Shown: one piece after another, positions 10,526-21,898 of the stretch | How positions within the stretch are numbered: the first letter of the stretch is position 1 | How the letters are laid out: each line of letters starts with the position of its first letter | Program-made: the position numbers and the translations under genes | Notes under the pieces: generated by a model | What the model was told of the DNA's origin: nothing | Seen by the model: only the letters and a program-made list of their open reading frames with translations | The model's database searches: none | Assembly: GCA_003508835.1 (NCBI GenBank) | Contig: PUFA01000066.1 | Location: forward strand, 4,792,501 to 4,856,500 | From: Eonycteris spelaea | Taxonomy: Eukaryota > Chordata > Mammalia > Chiroptera > Pteropodidae | DNA length: 64,000 nt | Direction of reading: 5' to 3'

Positions 10526-10659
10526 AGGTCTCTAACGGACACAGGGGCTAACAGGAGGGGGAGCGTAGGATGGATGTTGGAAGGCAGCCAGCCAGCAGTC
10601 ACTCCCGGCAGATAGATGAGGGGAACCGTGAACCTGATGCCTTCTGCAACGATTATTGA

Positions 10660-10978
10660 ACACCCCGCGCCACCTCGAAAGGAATTACTTTGTCTTTGTC
10701 CCGCCACAGGCGACCAATGCCTTTAGGTCAGGTGACCCAAAAGTACAGGGCTGAACCCTGGCTCCGCCCGCCCAATGCCGCGTGTCCCTTCCGCCAGAGC
10801 TGGCGTGGCTCCCATCCCACAGCCCCCCGTCCCGGTTCTGCTCTGCGGACCACACGGACCGTGAAGACCCGTGAAGCAGGACGGAGCGCTGAGGCTCCCT
10901 GCGCTGCGCTCGGCCCGGTCTGCTTTCACCTCGTCAGAAAGGTCTCCCCCGATTTGCCGTGCGGCTGATTTTCCCGGG
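10660..10978. promoter_or_regulatory. Short CpG-dense island
   Basis: By hand count there are about 28 CpG dinucleotides in roughly 315 bases, with C+G well above the surrounding DNA. It is bounded on both sides by ordinary AT-rich sequence. No repeat family was recognised within it. Such islands often mark promoters or hypomethylated regulatory DNA; here no gene start or TATA/Inr arrangement is evident, so function is inferred only. Open frames through it lack any recognised domain. Confidence 0.5.
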
Positions 10979-11352
10979 TGTTCTTCCAGTTTAAAAATAC
11001 GCTGGGATTATTATTAGATCTGAGTCATTAGTGCCGGGAGACTGTTTTCAAACAGATTTATCCTTCTCTCTCCTTTTGTTCAATATTTGGTTCCTTATGT
11101 AAAGCGCTTTTCTCCTCTTAGGCCTTCTTTCTATAAATTTAACCATTGGAAGAGAGAAAATAGGGGGAGAGGATCAATACTGCGTATTTGTGGGGTTGTG
11201 GGCAAAACATATCCTGCTTCTCTCTGGCCACGTGGCACACAGGTTACAGGGCACAAACCGTGAAGGCCTGCTGCTCCGACACGGTCCACAAATTTGGAGA
11301 TGTGGTTTGTTCAGCCTACGCTGTGTTTAAAATAAATGAGTGTGAGTTACCG
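10979..11352. other. Unique stretch
   Basis: No recognised repeat or gene. Confidence 0.45.
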
Positions 11353-11411
11353 GTTTTTTTTCGCTTTTCGGTTTTTTTTTGTTTTTTTTTTTTTTTTTGT
11401 GGGTTTTTTTG
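11353..11411. repeat. T-rich tract
   Basis: Runs of 7-18 T separated by CGCTTTTCGG and GTGGG. Directly visible low-complexity DNA; no attached SINE or LINE body was recognised on either side. Confidence 0.9.
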
Positions 11412-11754
11412 GATGAGAGGCTTCGTTTAAAACTCAGGATATATCACTTTCAAATCTGGACGTCGGGCCCCTTTAGAAACCTGATTTGACCACGCCAATG
11501 CCAGCGTCTTGTACAGCAACAGTCGGCTGTCACTTTGACCATTTGGTTTGCCGCCCCCACTGTGGTTACGGAGTCAGGACGCAAACCCAGCAGCGTGCTG
11601 GGCCCCTGTGGGTGAGACGAGGTCAGGGGAGGGCTGGCCACCACTTCCCACCGAGGGTGGGGACTGGTACCAGTGGGTAGGAACCAACTCTTCACACTGA
11701 GTGTCCAGAGGCAGAGCCTGGGACATTGGCCCCTGTGCCGCCAGCCCACGTCAT
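11412..11754. other. Unique stretch
   Basis: Moderately GC-rich DNA; nothing recognised. Confidence 0.4.
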
Positions 11755-11930
11755 GTAGGTGACGAGTCTGCCTGGATACGAAGCCACATCCCACCACTTG
11801 GTAATGATGTCACCATGGGCGAGTCGTGCGCTCCCCCAAGTCTCCATCCTTGTTTACAAAACAAGGGCAATCTCAGAACCTACCGCAGCATTATTCTGAG
11901 GGGCCATGAATCCACGGGTCGCCAGAGCCT
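11755..11930 (+). repeat. MIR SINE
   Basis: Sense MIR order: 'gagtctgcctggatacgaag', 'ccaccacttggtaatgatg', 'ccatgggcgagtcgtgcg', 'tctccatccttgtttacaaa' and 'gggcaatctcagaacctacc', ending near 'gcattattctgagg'. Confidence 0.7.
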
Positions 11931-12664
11931 TCAGCACAATGTCCATCCAGGAGCAAGAGCCCCATGCAGTCTGACTGTGGCTCTCGCCAGACTCACCACC
12001 GTTACTGTTATCGCTAATACTCTCATTTTTGGTCCGTTTCACTTCTTCATACCAGTACCTTCCTTTTCCTCCTCTCCTTTTCTCTGAGTCTCGTTTCATT
12101 TTATTTAGCACATTTCACAGCATCCTTACAGACAAGGTGGTGGGCAACCTGTGTATGGCCAACAAGAGCCACGGAGAGCCTAAGAGCTGGGATCCAGCCC
12201 CCCCGACCAGCCAGAACCTGGGCTTCGTGACGTGCCATCTTGATTTCTGCTACTTGTAAAAAGGCCAGAAGCCGCTGGCTTCTGAGGCTGTTGTTGGCCC
12301 CCCAAAGGGGTCCTCTCCCTTACAACCCTGGCCACGTTCCAATCATGCGAATGCCCTACGGTTAGTGCCCCCATTCGCCTCCTGCAGGAAGTGCTTGCAG
12401 GTTGCTCTACGGTGGAAGTAAGAACCCGCACCTGCCATGAAGACAGAGGAACGGAAGGCCAAAGGCCAGAGACGAGCCTGGGTTCCCCGTTACGATGCTA
12501 TGTTTCTAGATGAAGAGTTGTCCCTTCCTTTCCCTTCCCTCCTCCTTTCTTCTCTCCCCCCACCCCACCTCTCTCTTCCTCTAATGCTGTGGAATAGCAC
12601 TGGGATCGAATACGGGGAAAAGAAAGGTTTTAGGACAGTAATTGAACCATTTGGATTGTTCTGG
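11931..12664. other. Unique stretch with CT-rich patches
   Basis: Pyrimidine-rich patches at about 12055-12085 and 12520-12580. No splice-flanked coding segment or repeat family recognised. Confidence 0.45.
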
Positions 12665-12840
12665 GGGAAAGGGTGAAGGTATCTAAGTAAGCATCAGCAT
12701 CCCCTGGAAACCTGTTAGCATTTCATCCTCCCAGGCCTCACCCCAGACCCACTAAACAGACAGTGGAGCTGGGGTCACGTGGTCTGGTTTCAATGAGGCC
12801 TGTCACTAACTCCGATGCCCGCCAGCTTGAGAACCACTGG
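12665..12840 (+). mobile_element. MER5A hAT transposon
   Basis: Landmarks in order: 'agcatcagcatcccctgg', 'aaacctgttagcatttc', 'ccaggcctcaccccagaccc', 'actaaacagacagtggagct', then the terminus 'cttgagaaccactgg', the MER5A 3' inverted repeat. The 5' terminus is eroded. Confidence 0.88.
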
Positions 12841-13679
12841 TTTAAGTGGAGGTTGTAACTCTGCTGACTTTCAGTCTGGTTGGGTTTTGCCTGTTTTATT
12901 CCTTTTAGTCCCCATTCTTAACAATTCCAGGTCAGCCTCATTTAGAACCAAATCTCTCTCTTTCATAATGGGGAGAAAAATATCTCTTCCATTAATTCTT
13001 CCTTATGATAAATAGATGTCTCCACTTTCCATTTGTAAAACTCCAATAACAGTGGAGTAGGCCGCCTTGGTGATTCCCACAGGAGCTCAAGAATCTAGGT
13101 AACCGTGGTAGGGAGGACTCGTACCTCGATTTTCTGTGGCAGGGTTATGTGTCTGAGAAAGCTGGATGCCAGAGGGCAGGAGAGGAGCTGCTTTGGTATG
13201 TTAGGTAACAGTTATGTATCCAGATATTTTGTTGTTTCAGGCAAATAAAAGTAAGAAAACAGTGTTTCATTGAGGTTACTTGAAGGCATCTTGGGACCTG
13301 AGTATGTTTTTAACTATTTCTCTCCTCCTTCCACAAAGGAATGTGAGATGACATTCGATAAAGGACAAAAATAAGATAAAATCATGAAAGTTGGGGAGAG
13401 GGTGAGAATAAGAGGTTCATAATGAAGGGAGATCAATTGTATCAAAAAAAAAATACTGAAGCTAAGAAGAGCTACTATAACTGAATACAAAAAAAATAAA
13501 TTGGAGCTTCCTGGCTGCAAAGGCAAAAAGAGAAATATGATGAGTCACAGAGCCCTCATTCTCTAATAAGAAGCAGACGCATTCATCAGGAAAGACAAAC
13601 TATTTCCTAGCACTAGACTCTAAGAGAAATTTATTATGGAGGACCTTATGTAAGGTTCATGAGTATGTATATTTAACAC
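12841..13679. other. Unique stretch
   Basis: AT-rich, non-repetitive apart from short A-runs at about 13445-13455 and 13488-13500. No exon or RNA gene recognised. Confidence 0.45.
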
Positions 13680-14240
13680 AGGTCTCCAGTGTTAGCCATG
13701 GGATTTATCTGCCTTTTACGGAAGTAAATTTCAGAGCTCAGCAGGTTGACAGTGTCTCTTCAAATTTACAGTGTCAATGTGCAGTAAAGTAGCTGCTTCC
13801 CATACTATGTTTTACTGGACCGTCTATCAATATTTGATCAAATTGGGCCAAAGTTTCAAACTGCCCTTAAATTATACCCAGAGAAAGTGCTTGTACATGC
13901 AGAATGCCTGAGTGGGCTTCAAAATTGCATCCCTTTGAGCTGGAAGCATCTTTTTAAAATATGTCTACCCCATTTTCTCTAGTCCCAATCCTTGCTTAGA
14001 ATGCTTATAATGTAAATCGGTCTGCAAAATCCGTAGTTGCTCATAAAAGGCCAGGGCATTGGCTCATTTCATATACAGGCTTTTGCTGCAAAATTGTGTA
14101 CATTGTTGTCCACGGAATATACACAGAATATAAAATGAGAGTGATGCCGAGTGAGCCTAAAAGATCAATTGAGATGATAAAATGTCATCTTTGCTCTGCC
14201 TACATTTTCGATATTTATGGAATAATTACATGAATAGGTC
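13680..14240. promoter_or_regulatory. Candidate conserved non-coding block
   Basis: About 560 bases without any recognised repeat, with evenly mixed AT-rich sequence. Features include 'aaatttcagagctcagcagg', 'tatttgatcaaattgggcc' and 'gataaaatgtcatctttgc'. The absence of ageing repeats in a repeat-rich window and the lack of low complexity suggest possible constraint. This is inference only. Confidence 0.25.
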
Positions 14241-14918
14241 CGATGGTTTTATTACCATGGAGATGTATTATTTGTAATTGCTTTCCTTCTTGTCTGAACT
14301 GGATTTCCAGGACTCTGTTGGCAAACGCCCCTCTTGTACTTCTCCGAACGCCCCCATCCCATCCAAAAGTGAATTCTTACCCCCTGGAAGTGGGAATGTT
14401 TCTCCTCCATCCTAAAACACTCTGTTCCATGTTCTTCAAATCCCAGGAAGGACGCCCCTGCTGTGATTATAAAACAGTCCTGCCAACAGATGTGTCACTG
14501 TGCTTTGTGGGTATTTTATATCACCTTCGAGTTTGAGAACCTTTGAATGTCTGGTGTGAGACATTCAAGGTCAGTGTTCACAACTTTCTAGGTTGAGTCT
14601 TGTCCCTATAGCACAAATGTAAACTATACAGCTTTTAACCCAATGGGAAATGATAGATATCGCAGGTGGGGACAGGCTTTTATCCAAAAATTCTTCCTCT
14701 GAATTGTGAAATATTAAGATCTCAATATAAACCTCAGGGTTCAGAGATATTTCCCCCTTTGGGATCGTGACGATTAATCAAATGATTTTTGTGATTTACA
14801 TTTTTAGACTCTACATAGAAAAGTAGATGTTTTAAGTGTTGGAAGATTTGGCAGTGGTGTTAATATAAAGCTATTGTGGTTCAAGTTTTAGCCGCAGTAT
14901 TCTACTTTAAGTCTTAGA

Positions 14919-14920
<2 letters not shown>
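14241..14920. other. Unique stretch
   Basis: Non-repetitive. A hAT-like 'gagtttgagaacc' occurs near 14528 but no other part of MER5A could be aligned to it. No gene. Confidence 0.4.

Positions 14921-14956
<36 letters not shown>
14921..14956. repeat. (TG)n microsatellite
   Basis: Eighteen uninterrupted TG units; directly counted. Likely polymorphic and Z-DNA-prone. Confidence 0.98.
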
Positions 14957-14958
<2 letters not shown>

Positions 14959-15689
14959 ATTAGTTACCAGGTTGTCATAGTTCAAATGTCATTTTTGTTC
15001 CTTAGAGTTAAAAACAACAATAGCGAAAGCAGTTGAAGTGAGTGTTTAGTATAGAACCAAACCCATGGGAAACAGGAATTTCAAGGAAATTTCTCCTCCC
15101 CGGAGTTTTCTAGTGTTCTAGAAATTTTCTGCTGTTTTCTGAACAGGCAAATGGTCCACTAAAAAAACAGCACATTGGTGAGCAATCTGTGAACATTCAG
15201 CGCGGGGAAGCTGACTCCAGTGTGTGCCTGTGTGCCCTCTGTTTGCACCATTAGTGTTAAATGTCTGTCAGCCTTTCCATTGTAGTCACTGTTTTCCTGG
15301 GATTTATTACTCAGCTCTAAAAACTGGCTCCAGGCTACAAATTGCCATAAAGGGGAGACCATTTGTTTTGGGAGTTTGGGTTGTTTTTTTTTTTTTTTTT
15401 CCCTGACTGAAGTAGTGTAGGTGGGAAGGAAAAGAAGACATTCCACTCTCATTTTTTGAGTAAAAGAAAAAACTATGATTGTAATTATAACCAGAGCACA
15501 CAGTTTGATATTTTACCAAAATAAATACATACACCAATGATTATCTTATCTTAAACTGTCGGATGAGGCACAGAGGTGATCGTTGTGGGCTGGGCCAGAT
15601 CTTCATGCTTTTGGGGGAAGCCACATCACATCCTCTCCCTTTCCTCTGGCTTTTCCTGATTTGTACTGGAAGGAAAATTCCCTCCATTG
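14957..15689. other. Unique stretch with poly-T
   Basis: A T-run at about 15381-15400 is the only low-complexity feature. No SINE body was recognised next to it. Confidence 0.45.
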
Positions 15690-15800
15690 AACGAACCTTT
15701 ACGCCGTGCCTCAGAACCAGGCATACATGACAACACGGTACAATAAACCTGACCTCAAAGAGCTCATGATCTAGGTGAAAAAGGACAGTAAATCAGCGGT
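15690..15800 (-). repeat. L2 LINE fragment, 3' end
   Basis: 'gccgtgcctcagaaccaggc', 'acacggtacaataaacctg' and 'cctcaaagagctcatgatct' follow the reverse-complemented L2 3' UTR order. Confidence 0.65.
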
Positions 15801-15940
15801 TTCTAACATTTTGTGCTCGCCTTGCAGATAACGGTAAGTGCGTAACCCCAGAACATGTCTATTGTGCATCTATTAATTATACGCATGTGCCCTTGCACAC
15901 GTAAAATATGTGCTTCATAAAAAAATATACGAAATGGGAT
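15801..15940. other. Unique spacer
   Basis: Begins with a hAT-like 'cagcggtttctaac' but no matching far terminus was found. Confidence 0.3.
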
Positions 15941-16070
15941 TTTTTTAAAAATGAGATATAAATAATATAGTTATATTCTATATTAGCATATGTAATATAG
16001 ATTACATATGCATAAATATAATTTTATGTACGTGTATATATTTTATATACATATATAACTTTATTCTACT
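15941..16070. repeat. AT-rich low-complexity tract
   Basis: Imperfect TA/ATAT units with many short palindromes (for example 'atatacatatata'). Confidence 0.8.
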
Positions 16071-16210
16071 TAAAGTATTTTTAAAACTCTGCGTCTTAGT
16101 TTTAAAAAATTTATATGAGAGAAAACTGATCAAATACGCTTCATAATTTTTGAAATCTTGTTTTATCACTCACTTCGTGATACACTGATTCAAATGTCTG
16201 ATTTACATTC
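16071..16210. other. Unique AT-rich spacer
   Basis: Nothing recognised. Confidence 0.4.
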
Positions 16211-16233
16211 TTTTTTTTTTTTTTTTTTTTTTT
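16211..16233. repeat. Poly-T run
   Basis: Twenty-three consecutive T residues. It could be the poly-A tail of a minus-strand retroelement, but the adjacent downstream sequence matches no family I recognise. Confidence 0.95.
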
Positions 16234-16798
16234 GGGTAAATGACTGTCCTGGCTAAGATAAAAATGCCTGGATCCAAACAGATACCATTACGCTTAGGTA
16301 ATAAAATCTGCATATCCATGGGCATAGCACACCTAAGCCACCCTGCCTGGCAATAGGCTGAACCCTAAGGAAGGGGTGAAGGGTCACGTCAGACTTCCAC
16401 CTTGATGAGCGTCCCCTCTCCCTTCATAATAGGTCCACTGGCCTGATAGAGGACACATTCACATCCAGAATGAGTCAGGGTACCATTGTCAATGTATGGT
16501 TTTTTTAAGATAAAAATTACTATTTTTTTATATAAAAATAAATATCAATTCAAATTACTATGTGTTCTTTCTGTACCAAAATGGATCCTCTTCTGCATCT
16601 CAGGGGTACATGCGAAGTCCCCCAAAGGACGACTAATTACACGAGTAGACAGACCCCTTCGGCGGCGGGGAGGCTGCGATACAGTAGCTTCTTGCTCAAA
16701 GGTCTCATGTGCCCTGCAGATGTCTTTGTCACCTTTTTCTTTCTAAGCAGGAAATCACTTCCGGTCCTGAGTAAGTGAAACCACAGCTTTCTCCCCCA
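16234..16798. other. Unique stretch
   Basis: No recognised repeat or exon. If the poly-T to its left is a retroposon tail, the body would lie here in reverse orientation; no landmarks were seen. Confidence 0.4.
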
Positions 16799-16839
16799 GC
16801 GCGCGCACGTGCGCCCACGCACACACAGACACACACACG
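16799..16839. repeat. Alternating purine-pyrimidine GC/CA tract
   Basis: GCGCGCACGTGCGCCCACG followed by (CA)n. It combines the two dinucleotides most prone to Z-DNA (CG and CA). Confidence 0.85.
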
Positions 16840-17214
16840 TTGCTTGAATTCACTAGTAGCCTACAAGAACATGAGCATAGCTGCCGTCGATCTGAGTTCA
16901 CGTCTGCAAGAAGGCGAGGTGGGGGTTCATTGCTTCCATTGCACTCTCGCTACTTGTCTGCACGCTCTCTCTGCGATGCCGCCTCACGCCCCAACAGCTG
17001 TATCCCTAAGGCTCCTGCAGAAGTCAGAGTCCCTCCGCATCCTCTCACCTTCGTTTCAATAATAATACTCAGACACCCACTGAAATCTCCGTCCTTAGTC
17101 TCATATCAGAAAAAATAGTCATGTTTACTAAGACTACTTAGACAATTCAGATGCCTGAGGAAGTTCAAGTGAATTATCATATTCATAACTAACATGCTGT
17201 TAACACTTTGTTGT
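16840..17214. other. Unique stretch
   Basis: Nothing recognised. Confidence 0.4.
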
Positions 17215-17490
17215 TTCGGCTTTCTGTATATTTTTATGTTTTTTAAACCAAAATATTGCTTAAAATATTTACTATTTTGTCATGCTCTTCCCACATTGAT
17301 TATATATCTCAAGATCTTTTCATATTCTTTCTTTTCACATTTTTAAATGGTACTCTAGAACTTCATTTTGAATAACAAAATCACATGTCACTGAATAGAC
17401 ATACTCTGATTCGCTTAATCAATTCCTATTGTTGGCTATTTTGGTTGTTTCCAACTTTTTTGCTATCATGACCACATTCTAATGAAAGAA
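17215..17490 (-). repeat. Old L1 LINE fragment (3' region)
   Basis: Plus strand carries 'tcaattcctattgttggcta', 'ttttggttgtttccaac' and 'tttttgctatcatgaccac'. This is the reverse complement of the L1M/L1ME-type 3' segment that contains 'ggaaacaacc'. Confidence 0.65.
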
Positions 17491-17548
17491 AAATATAGCT
17501 AACTATTTGAATACATCTATGATAATTTTCCTAGGATAACTTTTAAAG

Positions 17549-17635
17549 TATATGCATGCACATGTGTGTTCATATGCACACATGTGTGTATGTATATATA
17601 TATATTCAACCATGAATATTCATATACATATGAAA
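17549..17635. repeat. TG/TA-rich simple repeat
   Basis: Mixed TATGCA, CATGTG and TATATA units with several short palindromes. Confidence 0.8.
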
Positions 17636-17739
17636 GAAATAGCTTTTTCCAGGGCACGTATTTTCTACCATATATGCCGTTATAGCACGTGTACCGTGTG
17701 ATACCTTAGCTCATCTGGGCGGTTGCGAAAAAAATTGCT

Positions 17740-18040
17740 TCTCAGGGACGGTGAGGGCTAGCCAGAAGACTGCAGGCTGAGCAGCAGTGGAAGAAGGAGG
17801 GATGCTGGGAGAGGACATCACTTTCCAAGTAGAAGGAGCAACACGTGTAAAGGTTTGGAAGGGGCGAAAATATGGTGGGCCCAAGGTACCTGCAGTTTAG
17901 GTTGGCCGAGGCGTGGACATGAAGGCAGAGGATGAGAGGAGAGAGCACAAATTTGCACTGTGGACTTTATACTTTGCAAACAGCCCAGTGGGGCCAGTGA
18001 CGATTTTCAGAGGGCGAGTGAGTAGTTAGAGTTCTAAGAA
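17740..18040 (-). repeat. L2 LINE fragment
   Basis: Antisense L2 landmarks: 'gaaggagcaacacgtgtaaa' (the 'agcaagtgcaaagg' block), 'aaggcagaggatgagagg' and 'ggactttatactttgc', in L2 order. The element may continue weakly toward 18200. Confidence 0.6.
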
Positions 18041-19364
18041 AACCATCATCATCACAGTGGTCACAGAGAGAAACCTGCCTGGAAGGACACAAGACTACAG
18101 CGAGGAGGAAACCGTGCAGGTGCGAGCACCGTGGGCGCGGTGCGGGGAGGAGCCGGGGATGGGACCTGGGAGCAGTTCGGAGCCATTAAGAAGCAGAGAC
18201 AGCAGAGTGCTGGCCATCCGCACGCTCCTCTCTGCCCTGGACCCAAGGGAGGCGTTTCGTTAGGAAGTGTCGATGGTGGATAACAGATACGGGACACTTG
18301 CTCGCACGTACAGAGTGAGTACTGACCGACTGAGATGACCACGTTAGTGAAGCCAAGCTCTCCGAGTTTCCCACCCTGTCTTCCTTTACCCGGATAGCGC
18401 GAGTGGATTTTGTAGGCAGTGCTGGGAATAATGTGGGTTCATCTTCAGAAAGAACGGCCTATGAACACATCCCACCTTTGGCCGTCTTGAAACTGTCTCC
18501 TTGTTTCAATTACGAGAGAGCAGCATGAGCGGCAGGACCCTGCGTGGGGAGGCCTGTTAGCGGTGTCCAGTGACTCACTGAAGCTGCTCGTTGGGGACGG
18601 GTTTTCTTGACCTGGAAATTGTGACCTCTAGACAGGAGGTGAACGATGCTCTGTTTCTCCTTGTTGGTTAATCACTGTACGTTGGGGTCATACTTTTCCG
18701 CTGAGATAGTGTGTAAAGGTCCCGGACCTGCTGTGGAAGTTGGGCAGGTCTCTGAGTGGCTGACACAGTGGCCTCTCTGACTCTGAGAAGTGCTAGATGC
18801 AGGAAAATCTTTTGCGCACGTTATTTGTTCCGGGAAGGGCTCTGTGGGGAGTGAAATGTGTTCCCCTAGCCTGCACTCTAGAGATTATACACCTTCTAGA
18901 GCTTCGGTGCCCATGGGACCCAGGCAAGTAACACAGATGAACAAACAGACAGGTATCATATAACAGTGAGATGGTGGGACTGTGATGAACTGAATCGTCC
19001 TTAACTTTGCTTACAAAGGAAGCTGTGGGAACGTGAGCTCAGCGTTGCTGAATCCCTCAATTATTTTTCAGTCCGTTCACAAACATTTTTCAAATTGGAT
19101 TCTTACAAAAGCCTATGTATAGGCTATATACGAATTATCCAGCACACCAATAAAGTGAGCACCTGTGAGCTCACAGCTCAATCCGATGGACTATCACGGT
19201 GTTGAATGTCCCTGTGTAACCCTCCCGTCACGTGCACCGTCGTCAGCAGTCCTCCCCTCAACTGGGTGTTTATAATTCTCTTGCTTTTCTTCATAGTTTT
19301 ACCACAAGGGCTTGTCTTCCAAAACAACGTGGTTATTCGACTTGTTGCACATTTACAAGGAGGC
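18041..19364. other. Mostly unique stretch
   Basis: No recognised exon or RNA gene. A weak antisense MIR-like segment occurs at about 19075-19130. A short near-palindrome 'gcctatgtataggc' lies near 19112. Confidence 0.4.
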
Positions 19365-19565
19365 AAATACAAAACTATTCATAGCAACATTATTTGCAGT
19401 AGCAAAAAACTGGAAGGAAGCGACCAAATACCTATTAATAGGAGAATGTAAAAATAAATTATGTCCTGTTCATGCAGTGAAATGCCATGCAGGCATGAAG
19501 GCAAATACACCACAGCTATGGGAACCACATGGATGAATCTTCGAAAGAAGTATGCCAAAGCCAGG
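19365..19565 (+). repeat. Old L1 LINE fragment
   Basis: Sense L1M/L1ME 3'-region landmarks: 'ttcatagcaacattatttgc', 'gtagcaaaaaactggaagg', 'cacatggatgaatcttcgaa' and 'gccaaagccaggtacagac'. Frames are broken; no active coding capacity. Confidence 0.75.
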
Positions 19566-20124
19566 TACAGACTCTAGAGTAGTATTGTCTTGTAAAGGTC
19601 AACGTCAGGGAAGCTTTCCTTTTTCTTAAGAAATTCCGGAAATTAGGAGTTGTGATGTGTAGCGATTTTTCAAATCTTGGAAAGTAATTTATTTTATGAA
19701 AAACCGTGCATGCCAAATAAAATAACACGGTGCCTTTGGAGGAAGTCCTTCCTGGGAGCCATTTGCTCCTGACCTCTGCTCCGAGGCCTTGTCTCAACTC
19801 TTGTTTTGTCACCCGGTGGGGTGAGAGGTCAGAGCTGTCTCGCTTCGGTACCTTTTCAGATCTTGGGGTCTGGAGGGCATCTAAACTAAAGGCTACAGAA
19901 GGCAATAATGAGGAGGAGAGCAATGGTGAGAGCCAGGCCATGCACACCGAGGACGATAGCTCAGCGGGCCCACAAAACGAGACCAGACACATGGGATTCA
20001 GGAAGCAGTCAACAGCAGGTCACACGGCGGGGGAAGCTGCAAGTCCGTTGGCCACTCCAACGACACATTAGCGATTCTGCCCGGGACCAGACCACGGCGC
20101 TCCCCAGGGGAGAGCCGAATGGCC
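19566..20124. other. Unique stretch
   Basis: No recognised repeat. Open frames on both strands lack any recognisable domain. Confidence 0.4.
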
Positions 20125-20375
20125 CTGACATGAGCAGTTAACACTTATGGGGCACTTGTCATGTGCCAGTTACCTGTAGCACCTCACTGACGTCTCACGG
20201 CCGCTCTGTAAGGCAGGGGGCATTCTCAGTGTTAGTCGCACGATATCAGCAAGGACGGGAAAGCACAGAGTGAGTGGTTTCCCAGAGCCACACCACCGGT
20301 CAGTGCTGCAGTTGATATTTGGACTCAGTCTGCCTCCAAGTTTTTTATCCTTAACCACCAGGCAAAACTATCTCT
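20125..20375 (-). repeat. MIR SINE
   Basis: Near-complete antisense MIR: 'gggcacttgtcatgtgccag', 'cctcactgacgtctcacgg', 'ctctgtaaggcagggggcat', 'gtttcccagagccacac', 'atatttggactcagtctgcc' and 'tccttaaccaccaggc'. Confidence 0.85.
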
Positions 20376-20745
20376 TTTTTATCGCTCCTCCGAACGGTGG
20401 GTTTTGGTGAAGATGCAGGCACGTTAAATTGACAGGTAACACCATTCCGACGATTTTCGATTTTCGGAAGTAATCAACCTGAGGCTTGCCTAACAGGAAA
20501 TTCACAGTTTCATCTTTCAAAGAAAAAATTCTCACTAGTCAGCCAAGAAGCCAAGATCAAACCCAGCAATGGTCATCAAGAGCCCAGGTTTTCTGGGCTC
20601 TTGGTCAATTTTTATTCTGGTGGTTCTTTCCAATCGGGTCCATGAACTCTAATGTGATAGGGATAGAGAGATTTTCAAATGGATCACAAGCAAAGGAAAA
20701 CTTTCTCAAGACAATGAGCATTGCTTTTCTAAAATAAAATAATTT
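20376..20745. other. Unique stretch
   Basis: Contains a perfect local inverted repeat 'gagcccag...ctgggctc' near 20580-20600. No gene recognised. Confidence 0.4.
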
Positions 20746-21260
20746 TTTTTTTCTGGCTGTAAAAGGAATACACATACGTTGTAAAGAATTAAGGAAGAAG
20801 CTAAAAATCGCCCACAGAGATCGCCCCTTAATGTTTGGACTAAGCCTTTTCAAAGGCTTTTTCCATATAGACAGATATCCTTTCATAGACAATATAGTTA
20901 CATGGAGAATGACATAATACAATAGAGTTTTTTACCCTGGTTTTCACGTGATACTTATGGCAGATATCTTTCCTTATTGATGAATAATGGTGCACATAAA
21001 AAAATTTAGTGATTAAAATATTCCTTTGTATGGATGCATTGTATTTAATCTATTTACTTAACTCTATTGTTGGACAAGTAGTTTTTTAAAACTTTTCCTA
21101 TTCTAAACAACACCAAGATGAACATCCTTGTATTCCTATCCTTGTACATTTGTCTATTTATCTCTTTGGGATAGAATCCTAGAAGTGGAATTGCCAGAGA
21201 ATGCCTGTTTTAAGGCTTTTGATACTTAATGCCAAATTGCCCTAGAAGGGAAAATTTATT
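20746..21260 (-). repeat. Old L1 LINE 3' region (L1ME-like)
   Basis: Plus strand shows 'ttgatgaataatggtgcac', 'ctctattgttggacaagtag', 'aacaccaagatgaacatcc', 'gggatagaatcctagaagtg', 'gaattgccagagaatgcc' and 'atgccaaattgccctagaag'. This is the reverse complement of the old L1 3' UTR. Confidence 0.8.
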
Positions 21261-21879
21261 GACTAGCGCATAAAGGGCTGACTTACTGAGATTTAATATT
21301 CACTAGCTTTGAAGGAGCTATGGCAGCCTGTCATGTCTGGGGCCTGAAGGTCCCCTCTGATTTACATCAAAACATTTGAGTTAACAACATTCAGCCTTGT
21401 CAGTCACCCACAAATTATAACAGGCTGCCTCTGTCTTTGTCAATAACAAAAAAAAAAAAGGGAAAAATTACCCCAAAATGGCATAAAAATTAGGAACCAG
21501 ACAAGTAGTCACCGAAAGAAGACAAGTCAGACAACAGTGAAAGAATCTCGGATGGGGTGTGGAGGGCATCAGGTGGCTCTGAGTCATTCGGGTTTAGAGA
21601 GAAAGGCTTGCACATCGCCCTGCTGCATGCATGGAGAAGCACCCAGAGCTAGGCACAGAGGAGGTGCTGTACATCTGCAGGGAACGGGAAAGTGTATCGA
21701 TTTTTCTCTGCGGAAATTTGATTTCCAGCTTTTTGAATTCCATGTTGAAGGGAGCATGGGCAAGAGAACATATTATTGCAAGAAGCAAAGATTGTCAACA
21801 CCGTGTGTGTCATCTTCGTTTCTTAAAACAGCCTCACTTGGAGAGAGGCAGCTGATCCACATGCAACAGCATTAGTGAA
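21261..21879. other. Unique stretch, possibly constrained at 21280-21430
   Basis: The first 150 bases are repeat-free with a balanced composition. An A-run occurs at about 21450-21462. No gene. Confidence 0.35.
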
Positions 21880-21898
21880 ACACACACACACACACACA
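21880..21898. repeat. (CA)n microsatellite
   Basis: About nine CA units. Confidence 0.95.

Noticed and set aside
15801..15900. 'ttttgtgctcgccttgcaga' considered as a U6 snRNA start
   Set aside because: Sequence departs from U6 immediately and lacks the rest of the gene.
16211..16450. Poly-T considered as the tail of a minus-strand SINE
   Set aside because: No A/B box promoter elements or known SINE body to its right.
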